Source of the DNA: JBGPGW01 sp046349515
GTDB taxonomy: Bacteria; Pseudomonadota; Alphaproteobacteria; CADEGL01
Assembly: GCA_046349515.1 (NCBI GenBank)
Contig: JAXMCE010000004.1
Span: forward strand, 124,001 to 188,000
Direction: 5' to 3'
Length of the DNA stretch: 64,000 bases
Below the pieces are notes generated by a model. It was given only the letters and a program-made list of their open reading frames with translations, searched no databases and was not told the DNA's origin. Made by a program: the position numbers and the translations under genes. Of this stretch, positions 12,147-23,158 are shown piece by piece; position 1 is the first letter of the stretch; each line of letters opens with the position of its first letter.

Positions 12147-12815
12147 ATGTTGCGTCTAGGGAGATTGGGGGCGCTGGCGCTGATCGCGCTGGCGCTCAAC
12201 GGGTGTGCGCTTGCCTTGAGCGCGCTTGGCTCGACCGCCGGAAGCGGCGCGGGCATGGGTATTCAGCACAACATCACGGGCATCGTATCGAAGACCTATA
12301 CGGCGTCCCTGCCGGATCTGCGGACGGCCTCGCTGACGACGCTTGAGCGCATGAGCGTCGCGGTCGACCAGGACAAGCAGACGGAGGAAGGCTGGCTGAT
12401 CACCGGCAAGGCGCAAGACCGAGAGATTTCCCTGCGCCTGCAGGAGCTCACGCCGAGCACGACGCGGGCGCGCGTCGCGGTCGACAACGACTCGCTGTTC
12501 AAGGACACCGCGACCGCCGAGGAAATTCTGGCGCAGACGACGAAGGCGCTGGACGAAGCGGCAGCCGTCCAGATCGAGAACGACTATGCGGCCTCGAAGT
12601 CCGGCCAGAAGAAGATGGGCGCCCGGCAGATTCAGCGCGCGCCCGCCAAGGCGACGGCGACGAAAGGCCAGCCAGTCCCGCCCACACCGACCAAGGTCTC
12701 AGCCACGCGCGAGCCACCTGCGGCCAACGGTGCCGCGAATGGAGCGGTGACACCCCCTCTCGCGCTATCGGCGAAGGCACAACAGAAGGTCGCGCTCGCC
12801 AAGGAACACATGTAG
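12147..12815 (+). CDS. DUF3568-like lipoprotein with Pro/Ala-rich tail
   Basis: 222 residues. The N-terminal signal has a lipobox LNGC at about residue 19, so the product should be lipid-anchored. Residues about 45-155 resemble DUF3568-type lipoproteins: a small alpha/beta domain with a SKTYTASLPDLRTASLTTLE helix followed by strands and a closing helix. Residues about 156-215 are a Pro/Ala/Thr-rich low-complexity tail. The function is unknown in the family. The ATG has GGGAGAGG just upstream. Transcription probably ends at the hairpin and T-run at 12863-12908. Confidence 0.75.
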   Translation: MLRLGRLGALALIALALNGCALALSALGSTAGSGAGMGIQHNITGIVSKTYTASLPDLRTASLTTLERMSVAVDQDKQTEEGWLITGKAQDREISLRLQELTPSTTRARVAVDNDSLFKDTATAEEILAQTTKALDEAAAVQIENDYAASKSGQKKMGARQIQRAPAKATATKGQPVPPTPTKVSATREPPAANGAANGAVTPPLALSAKAQQKVALAKEHM

Positions 12816-12862
12816 CCACGGCGCAATTGAAGACGTCGCTTCCTCCTCGCGACTGACTCGGC

Positions 12863-12908
12863 CGGGTGCCGCGATCCTCTCGAGAGCATCGCGGCACTCG
12901 GATTTTTT
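12863..12908 (+). terminator. Intrinsic terminator downstream of the DUF3568-like gene
   Basis: TGCCGCGAT pairs with ATCGCGGCA (12867-12875 with 12888-12896). The inner CTCTCGAGAG is itself self-complementary and extends the stem. Six T residues follow at 12903-12908. It lies between convergent genes and reads best on the plus strand. Confidence 0.85.
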
Positions 12909-12956
12909 GCCGCCAGCCTGCCGCGCTCGAACGTCCGGCCGAGCGGTGGGGAGCGC

Positions 12957-13388
12957 TCACCGCGCCGCGATGTAGTCCCTCAGGACGCGGACCTCGCCTT
13001 CCATTTCGTCGAGCCGATGCTTGACGACATCGCCGATGCTCACGATGCCGAAGAGCCGGTTCTCTTCGATCACCGGCACGTGGCGCGCCCGCTCACGCGT
13101 CATCTGCACCATCACGCGCTCGACGCGGGTCTCCGGCGTGCAGGTCGGCACGATCCGGGCCATGACCTCATCAGCCCGCTTGGCGAGGAGGGCGGCGCCA
13201 TGCTCGGCGAGCCCCCACACGATATCGCGTTCCGAAATGACTCCGAGCACGCGGTGGCCGTCCTCGGTCACGACGAGCGCACCAATCGATTCGAGGCGCA
13301 AACGATGCGCGACTGTTTCGACCGTGGTGTCCGGCCGCGCCGTCGCGACTTTTCTTCCCTTTGATTTCAGGATCGCACTGACCGTCAT
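12957..13388 (-). CDS. Tandem CBS-domain protein
   Basis: 143 residues made almost wholly of two CBS modules (about 8-62 and 75-130). Each holds the usual pattern of a helix, then a strand ending in GVISERDI or GIVSIGDVV. Such stand-alone CBS pairs bind adenine nucleotides and act as energy sensors; the partner is unknown here. The ATG at 13388 is preceded by GGAGG. The reading frame upstream of that point is not conserved. The gene is convergent with the DUF3568-like gene and divergent from the dehydrogenase gene at 13611. Confidence 0.88.
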   Translation of the reverse strand: MTVSAILKSKGRKVATARPDTTVETVAHRLRLESIGALVVTEDGHRVLGVISERDIVWGLAEHGAALLAKRADEVMARIVPTCTPETRVERVMVQMTRERARHVPVIEENRLFGIVSIGDVVKHRLDEMEGEVRVLRDYIAAR

Positions 13389-13610
13389 GGAGGCCTCCTT
13401 CCGGCGCGGCCTCGATGGGCCGCGCTGCCTGAAACATTCCGACGGGTCTTCGTGTGCCTCGACTATAGCGAAAATGCCCACCCGCCGCCATGCGAGCGGT
13501 CAGCCCGCCCGGATGCCATCGCGGACTTGGTGTCCGCCTGCGAGCCTGAGACAATCCAAGACGGCGCAAGACCCGCGCCGGAACGAGCTTGGCCGATGGG
13601 GGCAATTCCG

Positions 13611-14687
13611 ATGTTCAACCACACGACGCGACGCATCCCGATTCCCATTTTGCGCGACTACATGGTGCGGCTCCTCGAGGCCGTCGGCGTCGACGGCGAG
13701 ACGGCCGCGACCGTGGCCGGGCTCCATCTCGAATCGGATCTCCGCGGCGTCGGCGTCCAGGGATTCAACCACCTCATCAACTCGCATCTTCAGGACTTCA
13801 TGTCCGGACGCTGCGATCCCAAGGGCAAGCCCGAGATCGTCAAGGACGGTCCGTGCTACGCCTTGATCGACGGCCATGCCGGCACGGGACCGATCGCGGC
13901 GCTTTTCGCGGTCGACGTCGCGGTCAAGAAGGCCAAGGCCGCGGGCTGCGCCGTCGTCGGCATCACCAACAGCTTCGACCTCTTCCAGGCTGGACTCTAC
14001 GCCGACCGCATCGCAGCGCACGATCTCGTCGGCATGGTCTATTCCGATGACGTGGTGCCGGTCGTCCACCCCTTGGGCGGCGTCGAGCCCGTGATCGGGA
14101 GCAATCCCGTGGCCTGGGCGGTACCGACGGCGCGCGATCCCTTCGTCCTCGACTTCGCGCCCTGCGCGACCCTCCCCACCTATGTGCGCTACACGCAGCG
14201 CTATGGCGGACGCCTGCCCGAGGGCGTCGCCCACGACGCCGAGGGACGTCCCACGACCGACCCGTTCAAGGTCACGAACGGCGCCAGCCACACGGGCGCC
14301 ATCGGCGCGATCGCCCCCTTGGGCAACAAGGGCTACGGGCTCCTCCTCATGATCGATTTCCTCTCGGGCGCCCTCGTCGGCGCCGACATGGGGCTCGCGC
14401 ATGTCAACAAGAAGGGCTCGCGCAAGGGTCACCTCTTCATCGCGATCGACCCGGCGATCTTCGGCGACACTGCCGCCTTCAAGAGCGCGGTCAGCGCCCG
14501 AATCGACGAGATCAAGCGCTCGAAGCCGGCGCCCGGCATGGGCGAGATTCGCGTGCCCGGCGAAGGCAGCTACGCCAGGCGCGCCGAGAACCTGGCGAGC
14601 GGCACGGTCGAGATCGACGGGGTGTGCTGGGAGGACGGCTTGAAGATGGGCCGTACGCTCGGCGTCGAGTTACCGGTGGTCCCTTAG
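13611..14687 (+). CDS. Ldh2/MDH2-type NAD(P)-dependent dehydrogenase
   Basis: 358 residues of the malate/L-lactate (also ureidoglycolate, delta-1-piperideine-2-carboxylate) oxidoreductase family, which has its own fold rather than the classical Rossmann type. Visible family features are HLESDLRGVGVQGF near the N-terminus, GHAGTGPIAA, VVGITNSFDLFQAGLYADRIA, PVIGSNPVAWAVP, and GAIAPLGNKGYGL near the NAD site. The substrate cannot be told from sequence. The ATG at 13611 was preferred to the one at 13596 because of the GGGGGC stretch before it. It is convergent with the Rieske oxygenase gene, 8 bp apart. Confidence 0.88.
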   Translation: MFNHTTRRIPIPILRDYMVRLLEAVGVDGETAATVAGLHLESDLRGVGVQGFNHLINSHLQDFMSGRCDPKGKPEIVKDGPCYALIDGHAGTGPIAALFAVDVAVKKAKAAGCAVVGITNSFDLFQAGLYADRIAAHDLVGMVYSDDVVPVVHPLGGVEPVIGSNPVAWAVPTARDPFVLDFAPCATLPTYVRYTQRYGGRLPEGVAHDAEGRPTTDPFKVTNGASHTGAIGAIAPLGNKGYGLLLMIDFLSGALVGADMGLAHVNKKGSRKGHLFIAIDPAIFGDTAAFKSAVSARIDEIKRSKPAPGMGEIRVPGEGSYARRAENLASGTVEIDGVCWEDGLKMGRTLGVELPVVP

Positions 14688-14695
14688 GCGGAGAC

Positions 14696-15814
14696 TCAGC
14701 GCTCGCCTACGACCGCGTCGCGCACGAGCCGCTGGAACATGTGGACGTGGTGCTCGCTCCACTCGGGCTTCTCGCGGTTCACGACGAAGCGCCCCTGGAC
14801 ATAGCCGCGCGAGCGCAGGCCCCTCTGCACGGACTCGTAGAGCGCCGTGTCCTCGGGGATGAGCACGTCGCAGGTGTAGTCGATCATGGCCCGCTCGGCC
14901 TCGTTCGGCACGCTGTCCTCGAGAAAGAAATCCCAGCGCTGGATGCTCCGCTCCGCATCGACCGGCGCCATCTGGAACACCGCGAGATTGTTCCGCCCGG
15001 GCGTGATGAAGAAGGCCGTATTGGGCCAAAGCCAGGTGTAAATCGCGTCCTTCACGGGATCGTTCGCCGCCACGCGGTACGCCTCGTTCTCGCCCTTCGT
15101 GTTGGCCATGGCGTGGCTGGTCGTGAGTTCGTCCTCCCACACGCGGAAGGTCGAATAGTCGAGAAGGTCGACCAAGGCCGGGTGCGCCGAGGCCACGTGG
15201 TAGGATTCGAGATCGTTGTCGACGAGCGCCTTCCAGTTCGCGGCCGTCTCGACCTCGACCGTGTGCGCAAGTTTGAGCGCGCCGAGGCCCTGACAATGCT
15301 TCGCCATGTCCTTGCCCATGGCGCGCGCGATATCGGCGAGCGGCCGCGTCTCCGGATCGAGATTGACGAAGACGAGACCTGCCAGAACCTCGACCTTGAC
15401 CGGCTTGAGGCCGGCCGCGATCCGGTCGAAGTCGCACACGCCCTCGATGCCGCGCCCGCCTTTGAAGGCGCCGTCGGTCTCGTAAGACCAGTTGTGGTAG
15501 GGGCACACGATGACAGTCTTCCGCCCCTTGCCTTCGAGAAGGCGGTGCGCGCGGTGACTGCACACGTTGTAGAAGGCGCGGAGGACCCCGTCGCGCCCGC
15601 GGACGACGATCACCTCCTGGTCGACCACGCGGGTGGTGAGGTAGCTGCCGGGCGTCTCGACGTCACCCGCCCATCCCGCATACCACCACTGACGATAAAA
15701 GATACGCTCCTTCTCCCGCTCGAAGACCCCCTCGTCCCAGTACCAGCGCGACGGAAGGGTGTGCGAGCGCTCGGCGTCCGAGGCGAAGCGTCCGGGATCG
15801 AAGGATGTCTTCAT
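14696..15814 (-). CDS. Rieske non-heme iron oxygenase, carnitine/glycine-betaine oxygenase-like
   Basis: 372 residues. Rieske [2Fe-2S] ligands are Cys85-His87 and Cys104-His107 (CSH...CPYH). The catalytic domain has Glu203, His206 and His211 in LESYHVASAH, and Asp322 in the PEDTALYESVQRGL motif as likely third iron ligand. Glutamate rather than aspartate at the bridging position, with this spacing, is the pattern known for CntA-type carnitine oxygenase and its relatives, which cleave quaternary amines. No partner reductase is encoded nearby. The substrate assignment is inference; the enzyme class is secure. Confidence 0.88.
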   Translation of the reverse strand: MKTSFDPGRFASDAERSHTLPSRWYWDEGVFEREKERIFYRQWWYAGWAGDVETPGSYLTTRVVDQEVIVVRGRDGVLRAFYNVCSHRAHRLLEGKGRKTVIVCPYHNWSYETDGAFKGGRGIEGVCDFDRIAAGLKPVKVEVLAGLVFVNLDPETRPLADIARAMGKDMAKHCQGLGALKLAHTVEVETAANWKALVDNDLESYHVASAHPALVDLLDYSTFRVWEDELTTSHAMANTKGENEAYRVAANDPVKDAIYTWLWPNTAFFITPGRNNLAVFQMAPVDAERSIQRWDFFLEDSVPNEAERAMIDYTCDVLIPEDTALYESVQRGLRSRGYVQGRFVVNREKPEWSEHHVHMFQRLVRDAVVGER

Positions 15815-15877
15815 GTCACGGGCTCCAGGGCTTCTCGCTGCCGACGCCGGCCGTCAACGAAACGAAAGACGGGCCCC

Positions 15878-15930
15878 ATCCTTCGACACGCTCGGGATGA
15901 GGCCCTCATGCTGAGCGTGTCGAAGCATGA
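15878..15930. repeat. REP-like palindromic intergenic element
   Basis: CTTCGACACGCTC and GAGCGTGTCGAAG form a 13-bp inverted repeat around a second internal stem (ATGAGG/CCCTCAT). This is the dispersed intergenic palindrome often met in GC-rich proteobacterial genomes. I saw one copy in this window. It lies between the epimerase stop and the Rieske gene start and may also act in transcription termination. Confidence 0.65.
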
Positions 15931-16028
15931 CGGCCAGGATCAGCGCCATCTCTTGCCGGGCCAAGCGTGAGCTTGGCTTTAGCGACTAACAAGGTCAATT
16001 CCAGCGACAGGAAGCGAGCGCGAAGCGT

Positions 16029-16895
16029 CTATTTGCGCCAGCTATGCCGCGGCGTGTAGCCGAGGACCCGTCTCGCCTTCTCGAAAGAGAACAGGGTCTC
16101 GAACTCGCCGAGCGTCCCCCGGATGGGCGTGCCGGGGAAGATCTCGGCCATGAGGTCACGGCTGGGGCGCGTCATCACCGTGTCGGCCGCAGCGATGATG
16201 AAGTGGTCAGCACCCGTGAAGGAGGATTCGAGAGCGAGCCGGCAGGCGCGCGCGACGTCGCGGCCGTCGACGTAGTTCCAGAGGCTGTATTTCCTCTCAT
16301 GCGCGTCGTCCCAATGGTCAGCGAAGCCCGGGAAGTCCGCCTCGTCCCGGATGAAGCAGAAACGCAACCCAACGAACGTCGTGCCCGGATTCCAGCGGTG
16401 CATCTGGCGCGCCATCTCCTCGCACAGGACCTTCGAGAGCGCGTAGTTGGTCTCGGCGCGCGTCGGATGCTCTTCCGTGATGGGCACGAAGTCCGGCGGG
16501 TTGCGGAACGGCACGCCGGCCGTCGTTTCGCTCGAGGCCCAGACGACGCGCGGGAGGCCCAGGAGCGTCGCCGCGCTGAAGATGTTGTAGGTCGTCGTGA
16601 CGTTGGTCTCGAAGGTCACGGATTCCGGCACGAGGCCCGTGTCCGGAATGGCCGCAAGATGGACGACCGCGTCCGCCGCACGGAACGGCCGCCGCCGGTC
16701 CATGATGCCGGCCGCGACGCGGAGGGCCTCGACGGCCTCGCCGAACTTCGAGAGATCGACCTTGAAATGGGGACAGAGCGGCTCGGCTGGCAGGACCTGG
16801 TCGACGTTGACGACCGCATAGCCGTGGCCGAGCAACTCGCGGATGACCGCCTGTCCCGCCTTCCCGCTCCCGCCCGTGACGACGATGTTTTTCAA
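16029..16895 (-). CDS. NAD-dependent epimerase/dehydratase (extended SDR)
   Basis: 288 residues of the extended short-chain dehydrogenase family. The N-terminal nucleotide-binding motif is TGGSGKAG (residues 7-14). The catalytic tyrosine and lysine are in NYALSK, preceded by the serines of WASSETTAGV. AVVHLAAIPDTG is the usual loop following strand 4. Substrates of this superfamily are nucleotide sugars or other polyols; nothing nearby fixes it. The Rieske gene follows on the same strand after about 214 bp that include the REP-like element. Confidence 0.85.
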   Translation of the reverse strand: MKNIVVTGGSGKAGQAVIRELLGHGYAVVNVDQVLPAEPLCPHFKVDLSKFGEAVEALRVAAGIMDRRRPFRAADAVVHLAAIPDTGLVPESVTFETNVTTTYNIFSAATLLGLPRVVWASSETTAGVPFRNPPDFVPITEEHPTRAETNYALSKVLCEEMARQMHRWNPGTTFVGLRFCFIRDEADFPGFADHWDDAHERKYSLWNYVDGRDVARACRLALESSFTGADHFIIAAADTVMTRPSRDLMAEIFPGTPIRGTLGEFETLFSFEKARRVLGYTPRHSWRK

Positions 16896-16934
16896 GGATT
16901 GGTCTCTTCTCGCGCGAGAGCGGTGACTTGACGA

Positions 16935-17010
16935 TGGTGGGCCCGGCAGGACTCGAACCTGCGACTACACCGTTATGAGCGGCGCGTTCTACCAACTGAA
17001 CTACGGGCCC
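16935..17010 (-). tRNA. tRNA with CAU anticodon (elongator Met, or Ile2)
   Basis: 76 nt with a complete cloverleaf on the minus strand. The acceptor stem GGGCCCG/CGGGCCC and the D-stem GTTC/GAAC pair fully. The anticodon stem CGCCG/CGGTG encloses loop CTCATAA, and the T-arm GCAGG-TTCGAGT-CCTGC is followed by an encoded CCA. The paired first base (G1-C72) rules out the initiator type. A CAU anticodon can be elongator tRNA-Met or the lysidine-modified tRNA-Ile, and I cannot decide between them by eye. Confidence 0.95.
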
Positions 17011-17085
17011 CGCTGGCATAAGAGCGTGCCGCTCGCCGCCCGGTCAAGCGGAGGGCGACGTCGGCATCGGGCCACACGCCCGAGA

Positions 17086-18129
17086 TCACACCTGCTGGAT
17101 GGCCGAGAGGAGCCAGCGGCCGCCGCGGCTCCGCATGAAGGTCCACACCTCGCTGGCCTCGCTCGCGCGCTCCCGGTCGCCCTCGACCACGCGGCCGCTC
17201 GCCGTATCGAGGGTGTAGTCGCGGGCACTCCAGCGCATGGCGACCGACGCGTAATCCGTTTCGTCCTCGCTCCAGCATTCGGAGAGATCGCCCTGGAGGA
17301 GCTTCACCTCCTCGACCTTGTTCTCGACCCCGCGGCTCACATTGGCGGCGAGCTGCTCCGAGAAGTAGGAGAGCATCTCCGGCGTCACGACGCGCCGGAG
17401 AGCGGCCACGTCGCCCGCGGTCCAGCCGGCCTGGACGGCGCCCAAGAGCCGCTCGAATTCGTCGAAATCCTGCTTCTTGAGCTCGGGCGCGCCCTCGCCC
17501 GCGGAGGACGGCCCGCCAAGCTGCGCTGGCTCATACGCGCGCTGCATCGGCGAAGGATCGGCGCCGTTGCCGCGGGCCAAATGCGCCGGCTCGTAGATAC
17601 GGCGCACGGTGCCCTCGCCCCGACCGTCCGCGCTCGCGGCACCGCCGGCATAGGCTGGCTCCTGCCGCCCGCGGAGGAGGCGATATCCCAAGTAGAGAAG
17701 GCCGCCGATGAGCGCCAATTGAAGAAGAAGCCCCATGCCGCCGGCGAAGCCGCCGAGGCCCGCGCCGAAGCCGTGGCCGAAGAGCATGCCCGCGATGCCG
17801 GCGCCGACGAAGCCGCCCAAGAAGCCGGTCATGAAGGGATGGCGCTGGGCGAAAGAAGGTTGGAGGGGCGCCGGGCTCGCCGGGTTCTGGGGAGCGACCG
17901 ACGGGCTCGTCGCCGGCTTCTGCGTGGGCTGGGCCGGCGTCACCGAGCGCTCGATGGGTTTCGATGCCGGCGCCGTCGGCGTCGCGGGCGCGCTCTGGTA
18001 GGTGCGCCCGCCGCGGCTGCCCATGCTCTTGCCGCCACCGGCGCGCGCCTCGGCGAGGACAGGCGCCAGCACGATGGCCAGGCCCAGCGCCGCCACGGTC
18101 AAGTTCGAGACGATCGACATCCACCGCAT
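17086..18129 (-). CDS. Tim44-like domain membrane protein
   Basis: 347 residues. It starts with a hydrophobic signal or anchor segment (about 4-28), followed by a Pro/Ala/Thr-rich stretch. A Gly-rich membrane region comes next (about 95-155, GFLGGFVGAGIAGMLFGHGF then LLLQLALIGGLLYLGYRLL). The C-terminus is a Tim44/TimA-like domain (about 220-345, with ELKKQDFDEFERLLGAVQAGWTAGD). Bacterial Tim44-like proteins sit at the inner membrane; their role is not settled. The ATG at 18129 has AAGGTGA upstream and was preferred to an in-frame GTG at 18150. Confidence 0.82.
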   Translation of the reverse strand: MRWMSIVSNLTVAALGLAIVLAPVLAEARAGGGKSMGSRGGRTYQSAPATPTAPASKPIERSVTPAQPTQKPATSPSVAPQNPASPAPLQPSFAQRHPFMTGFLGGFVGAGIAGMLFGHGFGAGLGGFAGGMGLLLQLALIGGLLYLGYRLLRGRQEPAYAGGAASADGRGEGTVRRIYEPAHLARGNGADPSPMQRAYEPAQLGGPSSAGEGAPELKKQDFDEFERLLGAVQAGWTAGDVAALRRVVTPEMLSYFSEQLAANVSRGVENKVEEVKLLQGDLSECWSEDETDYASVAMRWSARDYTLDTASGRVVEGDRERASEASEVWTFMRSRGGRWLLSAIQQV

Positions 18130-18296
18130 CACTTCACCTTGGGTTGACAATGACCCGTCGGTCGTCGGCCCAGCGCCGATGCCGTACGGAACCCCCGATC
18201 GTTAATGTCGTGAGGTGCCACGATCGGTTCAAGGCCGCGAGGGCCCCGCACACCGGGCAGCGACGGATGACAGCCGCCGCCTGGCCCGGCAGACGA

Positions 18297-18324
18297 AAAA
18301 GGGGCGCCCATCCGCGCCCCTTTT
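18297..18324 (-). terminator. Intrinsic terminator downstream of rpoD
   Basis: A perfect 11-bp inverted repeat AAAAGGGGCGC-N6-GCGCCCCTTTT lies 24 bp past the rpoD stop. Read on the minus strand the stem is followed by a T-tract. The symmetry means it could act in both directions. Confidence 0.85.
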
Positions 18325-18347
18325 CCCAAGCCCTTATGCAAGCCGCC

Positions 18348-20423
<2,076 letters not shown>

Positions 20424-20485
20424 TTTCCGTCCCAACTTTCCCCCTCATGGCCGGCCCCGAAAGGCCGGTCCACTGCCTCCGCGCT

Positions 20486-22348
20486 CTACGAGTGCGTGTT
20501 TCCCGCGGGTACCGGCAGGTCGTCCCTGCCCTCCGCGCGTTCGTCAAACTCGCCATACTGCCGCTTCTTCGCGACAAAACGCGCCCATCGCTCCGGTGTC
20601 AGATCGTCACCGAGCGCCTGGGCGTCCACAGATATCTCCGTATGAGCCTCGCGCCGCCAGAACCGCGCCCACGCCTCAAGCCATTCCTCGCGCCGCTCGA
20701 CGAAGCCCTTCTCCGGACCCGCGAACGGTGCCGCTTCGTAAACGTCCCGGCTCAACACACGGTCGAGCAAGCCCGAAAAACCCTGTTCCCTGAGGTGGAT
20801 TTGCAGGGTCGCCGTGTCAAGGCCCACGGCCCCCACAATCGCCTGCCTCAACCGGTCGAGCTCTGCCCAGCCAAAGGTCCGCGCGCCCAAAGGCTCCCCC
20901 AGCTCGTCCAGGAGCTCGGGCTGCCGGACGAGCGCCGCCAGAAAGGCCATTTCGAAGCGCTGGATCAGCCGGTCGACGTCGCCCTGACTGGTGAGCCCGG
21001 TCGGTCTTGCCTGCGCCGGCCGCGCCTGCCCTGGCCCCGTCGCCCGGGCCCGCCCAACCCAGCCCTGGCCTTTCTGGGCCTTCCGGCGGCCAAAAGCCTC
21101 CTCCAGCCGGCCTTCCATCTCGTCGAGGTAGTAGCGCTGGACGCTCCGTTCGGCGATCCGGTTAACGCGTTCGAGGACGAGGCGCCTGATCTCCGCCCGC
21201 CGTTCGGGCGTATCGGCGGGGCGCCCGGCGGTCTCCATGTCCCAGATCACGTCTTTCAACGGCCGCGCCCGCTCGAGGACACGCTCCATCTGGGGGGCTC
21301 CCGAGGCGCGGATGAGGCTGTCCGGGTCTTCCCCCGGCGGGAGAGAAGCGAAGCGGAGCGAGCAGCCCGGCCGGAGGATCGGCAGAGCGCGGTCGGCAGC
21401 CCGGTTCATGGCGCGCCGCCCGGCCTCGTCGCCATCGAAACAAAGCACTGGCTCCGGCGCCAAACGCCACAAGAGCTCGATCTGCGCCTCGGTCAAGGCC
21501 GTGCCGAGGGGCGCGACGGCATGGGAGATACCGGCCTGATGGAGCGCGATCACGTCCATGTAGCCTTCGGCCACGACGATCTCCCGCTTCGCGCGGGCCG
21601 CTTCGCGGGCCTGGGCGAGGCCGAACAACACGGCCCCTTTCCGGAAGAGGGGCGTCTCGGGCGAGTTGAGGTATTTCGGCTGTCCGTCGCCCATGACGCG
21701 CCCGCCGAAGGCGATGATTCGTCCCCGCGCGTCCGAGATAGGGAAGAGAATGCGTCCCCGGAAATAATCGTAGCTGTCGCCGCCCCCTTCGGGCCGGCGC
21801 AAAAGTCCCGCTTCGATGGCGAGGCTCTCCTCGACCTTCTGCTGGGCGAGCGCACCTTTGAGCGCGTGGCGCGAATCGGGGGCATAGCCCAGGCGGAAGC
21901 GCGTGATCGTCTCGTCCGTAAGGCCGCGTCCGCGCAGATAATCCCGCGCCTCGCGTCCCGCGCGGTCCTTGAGCTGTTTCTCATACCAAACGCAGGCCGC
22001 CTCGAGCACGGTCCCGAGCGTCTGTTGACGGACCGCCCGCTCGCGCTCCGCGGGCGAAGTCTCTGGCACCTGCAGCCCTGCCTGCTCCGCCAAGCGCTCG
22101 ACTGCCTCGGGGAAGGAAAGGCCCTCGGTGCGCATCACGAAGCCGATGACGTCGCCATGCGCTCCGCAGCCGAAACAATGGAAGAAACCCTTGTCCTCAT
22201 TGAGGGTGAAGGACGGCGTCTTCTCGTTGTGGAAGGGGCAGAGGCCGACATGCTCGCGGCCGCGCCTCTGGAGGCGCACGCGCCGGCCCACCGTCTCGGC
22301 CAGGGCGACTCGCGCGCGAATCTCGTCGAGGAACTGCGGAGGAAACAT
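20486..22348 (-). CDS. dnaG: DNA primase DnaG
   Basis: 620 residues. It makes RNA primers for lagging-strand synthesis. The start at 22348 gives the standard N-terminus MFPPQFLDEIRAR. The zinc-binding CHC2 module is visible (CPFHNEKTPSF and HCFGCGAHGD). The Toprim domain carries VAEGYMDVIALHQ and LCFDGDEAGRRAM with the acidic metal ligands. A divergent C-terminal helicase-interaction region follows. rpoD lies 62 bp downstream and yqeY 82 bp upstream on the same strand. Confidence 0.97.
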   Translation of the reverse strand: MFPPQFLDEIRARVALAETVGRRVRLQRRGREHVGLCPFHNEKTPSFTLNEDKGFFHCFGCGAHGDVIGFVMRTEGLSFPEAVERLAEQAGLQVPETSPAERERAVRQQTLGTVLEAACVWYEKQLKDRAGREARDYLRGRGLTDETITRFRLGYAPDSRHALKGALAQQKVEESLAIEAGLLRRPEGGGDSYDYFRGRILFPISDARGRIIAFGGRVMGDGQPKYLNSPETPLFRKGAVLFGLAQAREAARAKREIVVAEGYMDVIALHQAGISHAVAPLGTALTEAQIELLWRLAPEPVLCFDGDEAGRRAMNRAADRALPILRPGCSLRFASLPPGEDPDSLIRASGAPQMERVLERARPLKDVIWDMETAGRPADTPERRAEIRRLVLERVNRIAERSVQRYYLDEMEGRLEEAFGRRKAQKGQGWVGRARATGPGQARPAQARPTGLTSQGDVDRLIQRFEMAFLAALVRQPELLDELGEPLGARTFGWAELDRLRQAIVGAVGLDTATLQIHLREQGFSGLLDRVLSRDVYEAAPFAGPEKGFVERREEWLEAWARFWRREAHTEISVDAQALGDDLTPERWARFVAKKRQYGEFDERAEGRDDLPVPAGNTHS

Positions 22349-22430
22349 CCGATCGTCCGTCCCGTCGGCGCCCCGATCTCCCGCCGGGACGTCCGCCGAT
22401 GAACGTCCCCAGCGCCCCACCGCGCGATGT

Positions 22431-22889
22431 TTACTTTGCGAGCTGCTGTTTGACGACCGCGCTCGCTTTTGCCATGTCGATCTGGCCCGCGTAGCGTTCC
22501 TTGAGAACCGCCATCACGCGCCCCATGTCCTTGATGTTCCCAGCGCCCAATTCACCGATCAGACCGGCGACAGCCGCGCTCACCTCCGCCTCGCCGAGCT
22601 GCTTCGGCAGGAAGCGCTCGATGATGGCGATCTCGCCTTCCTCCTGCGCGACGAGGTCCGCGCGGCCCCCCTTCGTGTACATCTCGATCGACTCGCGGCG
22701 CTGCTTGATCATGGTCTGAAGCATCTGGAGGACTTCCTCCTCGCCGATGCCATCCTTGTTGCCGCGTCCGCGCGCCGCGATGTCGCGGTCCTTGAGGGCC
22801 GCCAGGATGAGGCGCAGCGTTGAGATCGCGCGCTGATCCTTAGCCTTCAACGACTCTTTGAGTTCTTCGCTGAAGCGAGTGCGAAGCAT
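22431..22889 (-). CDS. yqeY: GatB/YqeY domain protein
   Basis: 152 residues, the normal size for stand-alone YqeY, an all-helical tRNA-amidotransferase-related domain of uncertain role. Recognisable parts are RFSEELKESLKAKDQRAISTLRLILAAL at the N-terminus and KDMGRVMAVLKERYAGQIDMAKAS near the C-terminus. The start at 22889 fits the family N-terminus, although no good ribosome site is visible. It occupies the first place in the macromolecular-synthesis operon, where rpsU sits in enterics, and is divergent from carA. Confidence 0.93.
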   Translation of the reverse strand: MLRTRFSEELKESLKAKDQRAISTLRLILAALKDRDIAARGRGNKDGIGEEEVLQMLQTMIKQRRESIEMYTKGGRADLVAQEEGEIAIIERFLPKQLGEAEVSAAVAGLIGELGAGNIKDMGRVMAVLKERYAGQIDMAKASAVVKQQLAK

Positions 22890-23011
22890 GCAGGGAGACT
22901 GGCACCGAGCGAACGGAAGTTGATGAAGGTAGTGGAAAATCCCCCGGTGCGCAATCCCCGAAATGAAATCAAGCATATGAAAACATTACTATTTTCGGCT
23001 GCGGCACAGCT

Positions 23012-23040
23012 TGACGGCGGCACGGGTTTTGCTTATCAAG
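23012..23040 (+). promoter_or_regulatory. Candidate sigma-70 promoter of carAB
   Basis: TTGACG (23012-23017), a 17-nt spacer and TATCAA (23035-23040) match the -35 and -10 consensus at 5 and 4 of 6 positions. It lies about 120 bp before carA in a 269-bp divergent gap with no other genes. Position and spacing support it; no start-site data. Confidence 0.4.
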
Positions 23041-23158
23041 AGGCTCGCGTCGATCAAATCAACGCCCGACCGCCGACCACCTTTCCACGCAAGGGCCGAC
23101 CGAGCGGCCTTGGCGAACATCGTGCGCGGGTGCGTTTCGCTCGAAGGACCGATCATCG

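Noticed and set aside
16935..17010. Initiator tRNA-fMet
   Set aside because: Initiator tRNAs have a mismatched first acceptor pair; here G1 pairs with C72.
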